The position numbers were made by a program, and so were the translations under genes. Under the pieces are notes generated by a model. That model ran no database searches. It was not told the origin of the DNA and saw only the letters and a list, made by a program, of their open reading frames with translations. A stretch of 64,000 nucleotides of DNA, taken from an uncultured Clostridia bacterium (GTDB lineage Bacteria; Bacillota; Clostridia; Oscillospirales; Acutalibacteraceae). Below, piece after piece: positions 18,760 to 27,793 of the stretch (positions within the stretch are counted from its first letter, which is position 1; each line of letters starts with the position of its first letter). The stretch lies in assembly GCA_946407065.1 (NCBI GenBank), contig CAMJMQ010000009.1:25378-89377 (forward strand). The letters are read 5' to 3'.

Positions 18760-20169
18760 TCACCCCTTATCAATATCTACCCAATCGTAATGGAGATAAG
18801 TGGTAAACGCCTCTTTTAAAATCTCCTTCATATGTCCTACTCCGATACTGGTATGGTGCTTAAATCCGCCGCGTGCCAGACGAATGAGCTTATTTTCCAT
18901 ATCCGGTATCTTACAAACGCCCGCACAGCCGAAGAAGCTGTCCTCAATCGGATCTGTGGTAAACTCTGCTTCGGAAGCATATACGATGATTTTACCATCC
19001 TTTGTCTGACAGTTTGAGATAGTGGTCGGAAACGCCTTGATCCGCCCCTCGTTACTTCCCCATCCTGAACCGGGATCGGTTTTGTCGAACATCTTGTGAT
19101 TCGTGACAGTGCCCTTTCCTGTCATGAGACTCTGTGCAACAGGACCACAGTGAAACAGGATAACCTTATCCTCCTCATCACCGTAATTGTTGTTCCAGTC
19201 CAGAACAGCAGTTGGCATTTCACTCGCAAGACTCATTGCGCGCATCGTGATTGCGGAACACATATCGATTTCACATGAAGCGGCAATCCCTCTGTCGTTC
19301 AATTCGCTCAACAATACGCAGGGGCAGATACGAAGGATTTGTTCCATCTCATTCCAGCATCGAAGTGCCAGCGCATCGAGATGATATTCCTCAATATAGC
19401 CGTCAATCGCAACAGAAACCTTTGCAAGAGTATTTTTATTTCTCTCGGGAACTCTGCTGAAATCGGTGTAGTTCTCCAGTTGTTCCTTTTTCTTGATGAC
19501 CTTTGGATCGTCATCTGCCATATTCTGCACTTTATAGAAGAGTTCGCTCAAGTCGAAGCTCTCCACGTTAATGCCGTGCTTCTGCATAGCGACCTCATCA
19601 AAACGAGTGGTCTTGAAAGCAGTTGTACGAGCTCCGATGCAACCAAGATTAAAACGCTTCATGCCGTTAACTACACGACAGATGGCTGCAAAATCTCGTA
19701 GGTTCTCCCGGAATTTCGGACTAAGGGGGTGTACGACATGCGGCTTAAGAACGGTGAAGGGAACCTCATACTGTGTGAATACATCGGTGACAGAGAATTT
19801 ACCGCAAAAGGCGTCGCGCCTGTGTTGGAAGTCCATTTTACCAATCTCGTCGGGATAAGCCTGCATTAAAATAGGCACTCCCGCATCCTGCAAAGCTGTA
19901 ATAGCTCCGTTCTCGTCAGCAAAGATGGGCATGGAGAATATCACGCCGTCGTATTCTCCCTCGTGCTGTTTGAGCCACTTGGCATAGAGCAAACCCTCGT
20001 CTCTCGTCTCGATGCCGCCGTAGCGTGTAAGGTCTGCATCCATCGCTATGTAATCATAGCCTGCTTCAGTAACGGCCTTTATCATGTCCTCTCGAGCACC
20101 ATAGATCAGTTCTCCGGGCATAAAGCCGCGGTTACAAAATGCTAAAGCAAAAGTCATTTTCTTATCCAT
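18760..20169 (-). CDS. L-fucose/L-arabinose isomerase-like sugar isomerase (COG2407 type)
   Basis: This 469-residue protein belongs by pattern to the L-fucose isomerase-like family. An N-terminal Rossmann-like part (FALAFCNRGFMPGELIYGAR; YDYIAMDADLTRYGG) is followed by a region with IGARTTAFKTTRFDE. The C-terminal half carries ALRCWNEMEQILRICPC, EIDMCSAITMRAMS and a final KHHTSIGVGHMKE with the expected His cluster. Members interconvert aldoses and ketoses with Mn2+. It is too short for classic FucI (about 590). With a kinase and aldolase downstream it should supply the ketose in a three-step route. Candidate sugars include fucose, galactose, arabinose or a 6-deoxyhexose; the sequence does not decide. 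Confidence 0.8.
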   Translation of the reverse strand: MDKKMTFALAFCNRGFMPGELIYGAREDMIKAVTEAGYDYIAMDADLTRYGGIETRDEGLLYAKWLKQHEGEYDGVIFSMPIFADENGAITALQDAGVPILMQAYPDEIGKMDFQHRRDAFCGKFSVTDVFTQYEVPFTVLKPHVVHPLSPKFRENLRDFAAICRVVNGMKRFNLGCIGARTTAFKTTRFDEVAMQKHGINVESFDLSELFYKVQNMADDDPKVIKKKEQLENYTDFSRVPERNKNTLAKVSVAIDGYIEEYHLDALALRCWNEMEQILRICPCVLLSELNDRGIAASCEIDMCSAITMRAMSLASEMPTAVLDWNNNYGDEEDKVILFHCGPVAQSLMTGKGTVTNHKMFDKTDPGSGWGSNEGRIKAFPTTISNCQTKDGKIIVYASEAEFTTDPIEDSFFGCAGVCKIPDMENKLIRLARGGFKHHTSIGVGHMKEILKEAFTTYLHYDWVDIDKG

Positions 20170-20171
20170 TT

Positions 20172-21155
20172 TTATACCTCCGAAAAAGTTATTTTAACTG
20201 TGTTATTCATTGACTGAAACGCTTTGAGTGTAACAAGCGATCCGTTTTTGCGCTCTTCGTGCCGTCCCATAATATAGCAGTTCGTCGGTTCCAACCCAAG
20301 AACGTAATCACCGCTCGCCATGCTGCGCCACTCAGATAAGATCGGCAGGGTGTCTCCCGACCAGCACATATCCATTTTTATTCCAAGCTCCGGGTTCTCC
20401 AAACATGCTGTATAATCCTTCTGCATTTTATGAAAGAATACACGCTCTTCTTCGTTATCGACCGGTTTGTCAAAGACACAAGAGCGCTCTAAGCCACTTG
20501 CTGCAAATTCTGTTCGGGGGATGATCTCTCTGCTATCGGGTAGCTTCAGCTGAGCTCTTTCACTCAACAGCGGATAGCCAAAGTTGCAGTGGTAAATCAT
20601 CATGATTTCCTCATTCTTCGAACTGAGATTTGATATGGTATCATTCACGACTACTGTTGATCCAAAAACCGGGATCCGAAGTATGCGCTTGACCTCTAAA
20701 TTGTGTCCGAACAGAGCCGTCTCACGGATCGTACCGCTGACAATGATCTCTTTATCCTTGATTTCAGCACACACCTGCTCTGCCGCTATACTGTGGTATC
20801 TCCCGTGAAGCGGATGCCATTCCTCGCCATCACGGTTCGCAGGCCCGGCAGAACGAAGTCCGCAAGTGTAAAGCAATCCACCGGGGAATGTATTGACAAA
20901 CTCGTTTTCGTAAGGGTGAAAGACTGCAGGACTGTCGTAACCATTCTTACTCAGCCAGCTCATGTTGACGCCTTTATAGCGGCACTGTCCTATATCCAAT
21001 CCTAAATCGGGAAGAATATCCAGCTCCAATCCATCAGCGGTTTTTATTTCAATTATCTGTGTACCTCTTGCTTTGCCTTCTTCTATTTTGATGCGCCTGA
21101 GCGTGATCAATTGTGAGGGATTTCCAATATATCCTTGCTTTATCAATTTGTCCAT
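20172..21155 (-). CDS. DUF4432 family aldose 1-epimerase-like protein
   Basis: This 327-residue protein has the galactose mutarotase-like beta-sandwich pattern of DUF4432. LELDILPDLGLDIGQCRYKGVNMSWLS is followed by FPGGLLYTCGLRSAGPANRDGEEWHPLHGRY, with conserved histidines, then YHCNFGYPLLSE and VLGLEPTNCYIMGR. It probably interconverts the alpha and beta anomers of the sugar entering this route, supplying the form the isomerase uses. It is the first gene of the enzyme block and its stop lies 2 bases from the isomerase start. A hairpin upstream separates it from the repeat-protein gene. Confidence 0.85.
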   Translation of the reverse strand: MDKLIKQGYIGNPSQLITLRRIKIEEGKARGTQIIEIKTADGLELDILPDLGLDIGQCRYKGVNMSWLSKNGYDSPAVFHPYENEFVNTFPGGLLYTCGLRSAGPANRDGEEWHPLHGRYHSIAAEQVCAEIKDKEIIVSGTIRETALFGHNLEVKRILRIPVFGSTVVVNDTISNLSSKNEEIMMIYHCNFGYPLLSERAQLKLPDSREIIPRTEFAASGLERSCVFDKPVDNEEERVFFHKMQKDYTACLENPELGIKMDMCWSGDTLPILSEWRSMASGDYVLGLEPTNCYIMGRHEERKNGSLVTLKAFQSMNNTVKITFSEV

Positions 21156-21183
21156 TATTATGTCCTCTTGTTTTTGTTAATGA

Positions 21184-21225
21184 ACAACAGAGTGCTTCTC
21201 ACCGTTGCGAGAAACACTCTGTTGT
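21184..21225 (-). promoter_or_regulatory. Long hairpin between the repeat-protein gene and the sugar cassette
   Basis: ACAACAGAGTG (21184-21194) pairs perfectly with CACTCTGTTGT (21215-21225), and TTCTC with GAGAA inside. No T-run follows on the minus strand, so it may be an mRNA-stabilising or leaky attenuating structure, letting the surface protein and enzymes be made at different levels from one transcript. Confidence 0.6.
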
Positions 21226-21284
21226 CATCAGGCTGTTATTCGCCTTGTATTATTATGATTTAAGTTCCGATGATTTGCCATCAG

Positions 21285-24200
21285 TTAAGTTGATTGGTTG
21301 TTAACCTCTTCTGTGCAATTCTCAGAAGGAGCATCAGTCGGAGCTTTGTTTTCATCTTCCTTTTCCTCAATTTTTGAAGGTTCGGTAGGAAGATCGGTAT
21401 CGACCATTACTTCCGTGGGATCGGTCGAATTCTCTGTTGATTTCTCAGAAGTCGAGCCTTGATTTGTGTCCCCTGTCGCCTGCACAGTGGGGAGGATCTC
21501 CTTTTCGGTAACCGTCTTCTTAAGCAAGGTAACAGAGACAGAGTTGATTTCAGTAGATATCGTCACCTTGTATCCACTACCGGATTTCACGATCTTTGTT
21601 ATCGGGTTTCCCTTTCCGGGCGCCCCCATCGCTGTATACTCGAGCTTCTTTTCCGTATTCGCAGCAGCGATCTTGCCGTCTTTTCCAATCGAATAGCTAT
21701 CAGTCAAGCTGTAGGTGATCGGGATATTCAAGCCCATAGCACTCAATGTACCTTTACCTTTTGCTGTGAAGGTCATTTTATCGGTGTCAAAGGTGATTTC
21801 CTCACTTGTCGGCTTGTAAGTCATACCCGTTGCTTCAGTGGGTTCTTCAGCTTCGGTGGGTTCTTCTGTCTCAGTAGGTTCTTCTGCTTCAGTTGCATCA
21901 ACAGACTCAGAAATAATCTCCGATTTAGAGACCGTTCCCTCACAGAGGGTGATCGTTTGACCGTTGACGGTAGTCTTAACCGTTACTTTATAGCTGTCGC
22001 CATCCTTTGTAATATCGGTTTCGGGTTTTGCGGTCGCCTCCTGTGATTGTCCGAACAGGGTAACAGTGTAACGAAGCGCGTTATCTGTGTTTGAAGCTGT
22101 GACTACATCATCTTCAACAGTATAGGTGTCTGCCATATTGAATGTCAGATCAGCGTCCATACCGCCCATCGAGAATTTTCCTGCGCCGGAAACGGAGAAC
22201 GCTCCGTAGTCCTTCATAAAGGTGATAACCGTCTTGCTTTCATCCGGGGTGTAAGGACTTTCCGCTTCATCCTTGATGATCTCATCGGCATCCACCATAG
22301 CTTCGCAAAGAACAATCTTCTGGTCGTTAACCGTTGTAGAAACTGTAACTTTGTATTGATCTCCGTCTTTCACGATTGTTGTCTCGGGATTCGCCTTGGA
22401 TTCCTGCGACTGTCCAAACATTGTTACCGTATAGGTGAGCGAAACAGGAGTGTTAGTCACAGAAACTGTTCCGTCCTGATTCACCTTGTAAGTGTCTGCC
22501 AGAGAGAAGGTAAGATCGGCGTCTATTCCGCTGACTGAGAATTTGCCCGCGCCTGAAACGCTGAACATATCATAATCCTTTACAAAGGTCACCTTTGTCT
22601 TGCTGTTATCGGGTGTATAAGGATTTGCCGGGGTTTCTTCTTTAATCACGTCCTCAGCTTTAACGGTACCCTCGCAGAGGGTGATCGTTTGACCGTTGAC
22701 GGTAGTCTTAACCGTTACTTTATAGTTGTCGCCATCCTTAGTAATATCGGTTTCGGGTTTTGCGGTCGCCTCCTGTGATTGTCCGAACAGGGTGACAGTG
22801 TAATGAAGCGCGTTATCTGTGTTTGCGGCTGTGACTACATCATCTTCAACAGTATAGGTGTCTGCCATATTGAATGTCAGATCAGCGTCCATACCGCCCA
22901 TCGAGAATTTTCCTGCGCCGGAAACGGAGAACGCTCCGTAGTCCTTCATAAAGGTGATAACCGTCTTGCTTTCATCCGGGGTGTAAGGACTTTCCGCTTC
23001 ATCCTTGATGATCTCATCGGCATCCACCATAGCTTCGCAAAGAACAATCTTCTGGTCGTTAACCGTTGTAGAAACTGTAACTTTGTATTGATCTCCGTCT
23101 TTCACGATTGTTGTCTCGGGATTCGCCTTGGATTCCTGCGACTGTCCAAACATTGTTACCGTATAGGTGAGCGAAACAGGAGTGTTAGTCACAGAAACTG
23201 TTCCGTCCTGATTCACCTTGTAAGTGTCTGCCAGAGAGAAGGTAAGATCGGCGTCTATTCCGCTGACTGAGAATTTGCCCGCGCCTGAAACGCTGAACAT
23301 ATCATAATCCTTTACAAAGGTCACCTTTGTCTTGCTGTTATCGGGTGTATAAGGATTTGCCGGGGTTTCTTCTTTAATCACGTCCTCAGCTTTAACGGTA
23401 CCCTCGCAGAGGGTGATCGTTTGACCGTTGACGGTAGTCTTAACCGTTACTTTATAGTTGTCGCCATCCTTAGTAATATCGGTTTCGGGTTTTGCGGTCG
23501 CCTCCTGTGATTGTCCGAACAGGGTGACAGTGTAATGAAGCGCGTTATCTGTGTTTGCGGCTGTGACTACATCATCTTCAACAGTATAGGTGTCTGCCAT
23601 ATTGAATGTCAGATCAGCGTCCATACCGCCCATCGAGAATTTTCCTGCGCCGGAAACGGAGAACGCTCCGTAGTCCTTCATAAAGGTGATAACCGTCTTG
23701 CTTTCATCCGGGGTGTAAGGACTTTCCGCTTCATCCTTGATGATCTCATCGGCATCCACCATAGCTTCGCAAAGAACAATCTTCTGGTCGTTAACCGTTG
23801 TAGAAACTGTAACTTTGTATTGATCTCCGTCTTTCACGATTGTTGTCTCGGGATTCGCCTTGGATTCCTGCGACTGTCCAAACATTGTTACCGTATAGGT
23901 GAGCGAAACAGGAGTGTTAGTCACAGAAACTGTTCCGTCCTGATTCACCTTGTAAGTGTCTGCAAGAGAGAAGGTAAGATCGGCGTCTATTCCGCTGACT
24001 GAGAATTTGCCTGCGCCCGAAACGCTGAACATATCATAATCCTTTACAAAGGTTACCTTCGTCTTGCTGCTATCGGGTGTATAAGGGCTCTCCTGCGGCT
24101 CTGTAGCAGGCTGGGTAGGAGCTTCAGTCGGCGCTTCTGTAGCAGACTGGGTAGGAGCTTCAGTCGGTGCTTCTGTAGCAGGCTGGGTGGGAGTTTCAGT

Positions 24201-26057
24201 CGAATCGCTGTAGCTACTGAGGTCTATGCCAAGTGTTTTTGCCTGTGCCTGAGTCATGGTATAAACAGATAACGGATTACCTTCTGACCACATAGTGATT
24301 GTTAAAGCGTTTTCCCCCTTTTGCACTGTAAAGGAAATATCAAAACTACCTTCCGTTGATTTAGCCAAATCATGAAGAGCAGTAATCTTTAACCGTGCGT
24401 TGGAAAGGCTCAATTTATTACTTGCAGTACTGTAAGCAGCGGGACCGTTTTCCAAAGAGTAGCCAGCTAATTCCATACCGGCATAGACGGTCTTGCCTTC
24501 AATGGTATATGTGCCCTTGCCCGCATCGAACAACAGATTTATTCCGCTTTCCGACTCAAGCAGTACAGTTCCGGCAGCCTCTGTAGGTTTCTCGGTTGGT
24601 TTTTGAGGAACAATCGGCTTGACGGGTGCCTGCGTTTCGGGGACAGTTGCGGGTTTATCTCCCTCAAGTCCATAATTCTTTTGAATATCTGTTATATCTG
24701 AAGCCGAGAGCGTTATAGAACCCACATAATAATTCTGAGAATTTGCATATGCATTGAAGGTAATTTTGTAACCATTGCCTGACTTCGTACATGAAGTGTT
24801 GTTGGATGCTCCAAAACTAAGACTCTGTCCACCATAGGACAAATAGCATGACACCTGATTACCGGTACTCATTCTCAAATTTCCATTTCCGTCAATCGTA
24901 TAGGTATCAGTCACCGTAACGCTGACAGGGTTGCCGTCGGCATAGACGGTTCCGCTCTGTGTATACTGGCCGTTACTGTAGAATGTAATGTCATAACCGT
25001 TACTTGAATAACTGAGAGGTTTTGCAGATGAGGACACTGCCGGCTGAGCAGGAGCAGCGTTTCCCCCGGAGCTTCCTCCGGAACTCTGTGTGCTTACAGC
25101 ATCCTTCTTTTCTTCAACAACGGTGTCACCGGTAACGCCTTTTACGCCAAGCTTAGCTGCATCCTTTTCACCGATCTTGAAGGATGCAACCTCTATTTCA
25201 CCTGCGCCGGTTTGAATAACAAATCGGAGTTCTAAAAGACCGTCAACAATCTTTGCCGAGCATTTTGTTGGAGTCTCGACGTCAACTTTGCCATATTGTG
25301 CAAATATATCAGCATTCAAAGCGCCTGTTGCGTTCTCAGGCAAAACAAGCATGCCGTCCTTCACCGAATACTTCTCGCTGAGTGTATAAGTATAATCAAC
25401 GGTTAATCCATCTCCGCTTTGTGTAAAGTAAGCAATCAGTTTAAAGGTTCCGTCGGGGAAGAATGAAATTTGGTTGCCGCCGCTCTTAACAGAAAGGAGC
25501 GCGCCTTCATCATTGAGCTGTGGCTGAGTGGGGGTCTCGGCCTTGTCCTTCTTTGCAGAACTCGGATCATCCTCACGAGAAGCTGCAGTAATACCCTCTA
25601 CGCCCAGCTTATCCGCCTGTTCCTTTCCGAGAACAAAATGCGCAAGCTCATATGTATCGCTTTCGTTACTGGCTTCAAGATGGATGATCAAAGCACCATC
25701 CTCAACGTACGTTGAGATATCACCCGCCAATTCAAAATCTCCAAAGGAGCTGTTGACCTTTACGTTCGGTTTTTTTTCATTCAAGATCAGTTCGCCGTTT
25801 GAAACCGAATAAGTCCCATTTGTATCATAGTAGAAAGTATATCCTGTAATTTCTACATCGCCTTGTATTGCATATGTATTATCCGGGTAGAAAACGATGT
25901 TATCGCCGGTCTGGTTAACAGACAACAGTGCGCCGGAAGCATCCAGCTCCTTAGGCTTATCGTTGCCAACGATTAATTTTACTACAAGGAATTCTGCCGC
26001 TAATATTACCAGAGCAATTACTATAATCAGTATTCCGCGGCTTTTTTTCTTTTTCAT
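21285..26057 (-). CDS. Giant membrane-anchored surface protein with tandem lipocalin-like repeats
   Basis: This 1590-residue protein starts with a basic cytoplasmic tail and one membrane segment (about 8-29) with no cleavage site, so it is anchored with a long extracellular part. About eleven beta-rich modules of 105-125 residues follow. Four divergent ones (about 40-150, 185-310, 345-470, 500-620) lie before a Pro/Thr linker of PTQ/PTEAPT repeats near 630-655. Three near-identical pairs, A (SPYTPDSSKTKVTFVKDYDM) and B (SPYTPDESKTVITFMKDYGA), occupy about 657-1385. A last divergent module is at about 1412-1525. Each module has a VSGAGKFS.., LADTY, Y.VTV pattern, suggesting a small beta-barrel or lipocalin-like fold. 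No sorting signal, dockerin or catalytic motif is seen. Ligand capture or scaffolding at the cell surface is inferred from context. No known family was recognised. Confidence 0.75.
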   Translation of the reverse strand: MKKKKSRGILIIVIALVILAAEFLVVKLIVGNDKPKELDASGALLSVNQTGDNIVFYPDNTYAIQGDVEITGYTFYYDTNGTYSVSNGELILNEKKPNVKVNSSFGDFELAGDISTYVEDGALIIHLEASNESDTYELAHFVLGKEQADKLGVEGITAASREDDPSSAKKDKAETPTQPQLNDEGALLSVKSGGNQISFFPDGTFKLIAYFTQSGDGLTVDYTYTLSEKYSVKDGMLVLPENATGALNADIFAQYGKVDVETPTKCSAKIVDGLLELRFVIQTGAGEIEVASFKIGEKDAAKLGVKGVTGDTVVEEKKDAVSTQSSGGSSGGNAAPAQPAVSSSAKPLSYSSNGYDITFYSNGQYTQSGTVYADGNPVSVTVTDTYTIDGNGNLRMSTGNQVSCYLSYGGQSLSFGASNNTSCTKSGNGYKITFNAYANSQNYYVGSITLSASDITDIQKNYGLEGDKPATVPETQAPVKPIVPQKPTEKPTEAAGTVLLESESGINLLFDAGKGTYTIEGKTVYAGMELAGYSLENGPAAYSTASNKLSLSNARLKITALHDLAKSTEGSFDISFTVQKGENALTITMWSEGNPLSVYTMTQAQAKTLGIDLSSYSDSTETPTQPATEAPTEAPTQSATEAPTEAPTQPATEPQESPYTPDSSKTKVTFVKDYDMFSVSGAGKFSVSGIDADLTFSLADTYKVNQDGTVSVTNTPVSLTYTVTMFGQSQESKANPETTIVKDGDQYKVTVSTTVNDQKIVLCEAMVDADEIIKDEAESPYTPDESKTVITFMKDYGAFSVSGAGKFSMGGMDADLTFNMADTYTVEDDVVTAANTDNALHYTVTLFGQSQEATAKPETDITKDGDNYKVTVKTTVNGQTITLCEGTVKAEDVIKEETPANPYTPDNSKTKVTFVKDYDMFSVSGAGKFSVSGIDADLTFSLADTYKVNQDGTVSVTNTPVSLTYTVTMFGQSQESKANPETTIVKDGDQYKVTVSTTVNDQKIVLCEAMVDADEIIKDEAESPYTPDESKTVITFMKDYGAFSVSGAGKFSMGGMDADLTFNMADTYTVEDDVVTAANTDNALHYTVTLFGQSQEATAKPETDITKDGDNYKVTVKTTVNGQTITLCEGTVKAEDVIKEETPANPYTPDNSKTKVTFVKDYDMFSVSGAGKFSVSGIDADLTFSLADTYKVNQDGTVSVTNTPVSLTYTVTMFGQSQESKANPETTIVKDGDQYKVTVSTTVNDQKIVLCEAMVDADEIIKDEAESPYTPDESKTVITFMKDYGAFSVSGAGKFSMGGMDADLTFNMADTYTVEDDVVTASNTDNALRYTVTLFGQSQEATAKPETDITKDGDSYKVTVKTTVNGQTITLCEGTVSKSEIISESVDATEAEEPTETEEPTEAEEPTEATGMTYKPTSEEITFDTDKMTFTAKGKGTLSAMGLNIPITYSLTDSYSIGKDGKIAAANTEKKLEYTAMGAPGKGNPITKIVKSGSGYKVTISTEINSVSVTLLKKTVTEKEILPTVQATGDTNQGSTSEKSTENSTDPTEVMVDTDLPTEPSKIEEKEDENKAPTDAPSENCTEEVNNQST
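21890..24090 (-). repeat. Three tandem 732-bp coding repeats
   Basis: Blocks repeat at an exact 732-bp spacing (for example the same stretch at about 22238, 22970 and 23702). Each unit codes one A-B module pair of 244 residues. The units are almost identical at DNA level, including silent sites; the outer edges differ slightly (21.9-22.1 kb and beyond 23.95 kb). This implies recent amplification or gene conversion, and copy number may vary between strains or be misassembled. Confidence 0.92.
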
Positions 26058-26105
26058 ACCGACTCCTCCTAAGATTTTTTAGAATAATCCTATTCTATAC
26101 TTCTA

Positions 26106-26144
26106 ATTATAGCGAATAAAGCGAGGCAAAAAATACCTTTATTT
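26106..26144 (-). promoter_or_regulatory. AraC-regulon type promoter of the repeat-protein operon (box 1)
   Basis: On the minus strand the box AAATAAAGGTATTT (26144-26131) lies 19 bases before a perfect TATAAT (26111-26106). There is no -35 match; the box takes its place. The same arrangement occurs at 26384, 30272 and 33138. Confidence 0.75.
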
Positions 26145-26383
26145 TAGTTGTTTTATAGGTAATATATTACAACGAGAAATTTTATTGTTAAATATCACCG
26201 AAAGCATTGAGAAGAAGATTCGCCACACTTCACAGATGGAACCACACTTTATGGTATTCAAAGATTTCACAATAATTAACTTATAAAGTAAACGCCAAAA
26301 GGCTGATTTAGGGGTGACCATTCGATTTGTGCACATTCCACAATTCAGCATCTTCATATAATATTGAACCCATAAAACAGGAA
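26145..26383. other. Centre of the divergent intergenic region, nothing recognised
   Basis: This AT-rich stretch lies between the two divergent boxes. A short minus-strand open frame is present but has no ribosome site or family resemblance. I see no RNA gene or further regulatory match. Confidence 0.4.
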
Positions 26384-26423
26384 ATATAAAGGTATTTTTT
26401 TGCCTGTTTATTTATCGTATAAT
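26384..26423 (+). promoter_or_regulatory. AraC-regulon type promoter of rhaB (box 2)
   Basis: ATATAAAGGTATTT (26384-26397), a 20-base spacer, then TATAAT (26418-26423). As in box 1, GGTATT is followed by a T-run and GCC. About 90 bases of leader precede the rhaB start. Confidence 0.75.
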
Positions 26424-26512
26424 GCAAATATTAAAAGGATACAAATAATTCCAGAAGCTATCAGATTTGGCTTAAAACTATATAAGTATTGTGGATTATC
26501 AGGGAAACAAAC

Positions 26513-27793
26513 ATGAAGTATTATTTAGCGATCGATATCGGCGCATCCTCGGGCAGACACATCATCGGATGGCGCGACGACAAGAAGATGCATACCGACG
26601 AGGTATACCGTTTCCAAAACGGCGTCAAAAAGGATAAAGGACATCTGGTCTGGGATATCGAACACCTCGTGAAAGAGGTGAGGAACGGGATCGCCGAGGC
26701 AAAACGGCGCTATCCTGTGATCGACAGCCTTTCGATCGACACCTGGGGCGTCGACTATGTTCTGATGAACGGCGATAAAGAAATCATGCCGTGTTATTCT
26801 TATCGTGATAACCGCACGGAATCCGTTATCCCGATGGTGCATAACAAGTTCCCGTTCGATACTGCCTACCGTCACACCGGCATCCAGTTCCAGCCGTTCA
26901 ACACGGTCTATCAGCTCTACGCCGATAAGCTCGACGGCAGACTGGATAAGGCGACGGATTTTCTGATGATACCGGAATATCTTTTGTATAAGCTCTGCGG
27001 CGCAAAGTCGCATGAATATACCAACGCCACCACGACCGGTATGGTGAACGTCTGGCAGGGCGCGTATGATCAGAGGATGATCGAGGAGCTGGGGCTTCCG
27101 CGTCATCTGTTCCAATCCCTGCAGCAGCCGGGCAAGATCATCGGCGAGTACTGCGGCATCAAGTGCAGGCTCTGTGCGTCTCACGATACCGCTTCCGCGG
27201 TAGAGGGAATCGAGATGCAGGGCAACGCGCCGTATATTTCCTCCGGCACATGGTCGCTCCTCGGCGTGAAGGCGACGACCGCCGTGACCACCGCTGCGAG
27301 CGAAGCGGCGAACTGGTCGAACGAGGGCGGCGTCGGTTACGTTCGCTATCAGAAGAACATCATGGGCATGTGGCTGATCAACCGCCTGCGCGAGGAGCTG
27401 TGCCCCAATAAGGACTTCTCCGAGATCGTGCGCGAAGCGGAGAAAAGCACCTACTCCGAGACGGTGGACGCGAACGCTCCCGTGTTCATGTCACCCGAAA
27501 GCATGAAGGCGGCGTTTGACAGCCAGCTGGATGACGCGCCGAAAACGCTCGGCGATTACTTCCGCTGTGCTTACCTTTCTCTTGCTCTCAGCTACAAGAA
27601 CGCAGTCGACGAGCTGGAGAAGAACACCGGGATGTTCTATGACAAAATCTATATCGTCGGCGGCGGCGCGAAGAACCAGTTCCTCAACCGTTTGACGGCT
27701 TATTTCACGAAGAAACGTGTCATCGCCCTGCCTATCGAGGCAACGGCGATCGGCAATTTGAAGATACAGATGGAGGCAGCAAATGCTAGTTGA
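26513..27793 (+). CDS. rhaB: Rhamnulokinase
   Basis: The frame opens at 26489, but AGGGA upstream of the ATG at 26513 gives the family start MKYYLAIDIGASSGRHIIGW; 426 residues. Colinear RhaB marks include SIDTWGVDYVLM, GIQFQPFNTVYQLYA, NATTTGMVNVW, ASHDTASAV, SSGTWSLLG, NEGGVGYVRYQKNIMGMWL and IVGGGAKNQFLNRL. The enzyme phosphorylates L-rhamnulose (or a similar 6-deoxyketose) with ATP. The protein ends soon after EATAIGNLKIQM, where E. coli RhaB has about 50 further residues, so it is C-terminally short. Its end overlaps the next start by 11 bases. With rhaD downstream it forms a rhamnose-type operon under box 2. Fuculokinase activity cannot be excluded. Confidence 0.88.
   Translation: MKYYLAIDIGASSGRHIIGWRDDKKMHTDEVYRFQNGVKKDKGHLVWDIEHLVKEVRNGIAEAKRRYPVIDSLSIDTWGVDYVLMNGDKEIMPCYSYRDNRTESVIPMVHNKFPFDTAYRHTGIQFQPFNTVYQLYADKLDGRLDKATDFLMIPEYLLYKLCGAKSHEYTNATTTGMVNVWQGAYDQRMIEELGLPRHLFQSLQQPGKIIGEYCGIKCRLCASHDTASAVEGIEMQGNAPYISSGTWSLLGVKATTAVTTAASEAANWSNEGGVGYVRYQKNIMGMWLINRLREELCPNKDFSEIVREAEKSTYSETVDANAPVFMSPESMKAAFDSQLDDAPKTLGDYFRCAYLSLALSYKNAVDELEKNTGMFYDKIYIVGGGAKNQFLNRLTAYFTKKRVIALPIEATAIGNLKIQMEAANAS

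Noticed and set aside
21285..21420. Sortase (LPXTG) signal in the giant repeat protein
   Set aside because: The C-terminus lacks an LPXTG motif, hydrophobic segment and basic tail; anchoring is N-terminal.
21890..24090. CRISPR array
   Set aside because: The repeats are 732-bp in-frame coding units with no short repeat-spacer pattern.
26139..26357. Minus-strand open frame of 72 codons between the divergent promoters
   Set aside because: No ribosome site or family resemblance, and it ends in the regulatory box of the repeat-protein operon.
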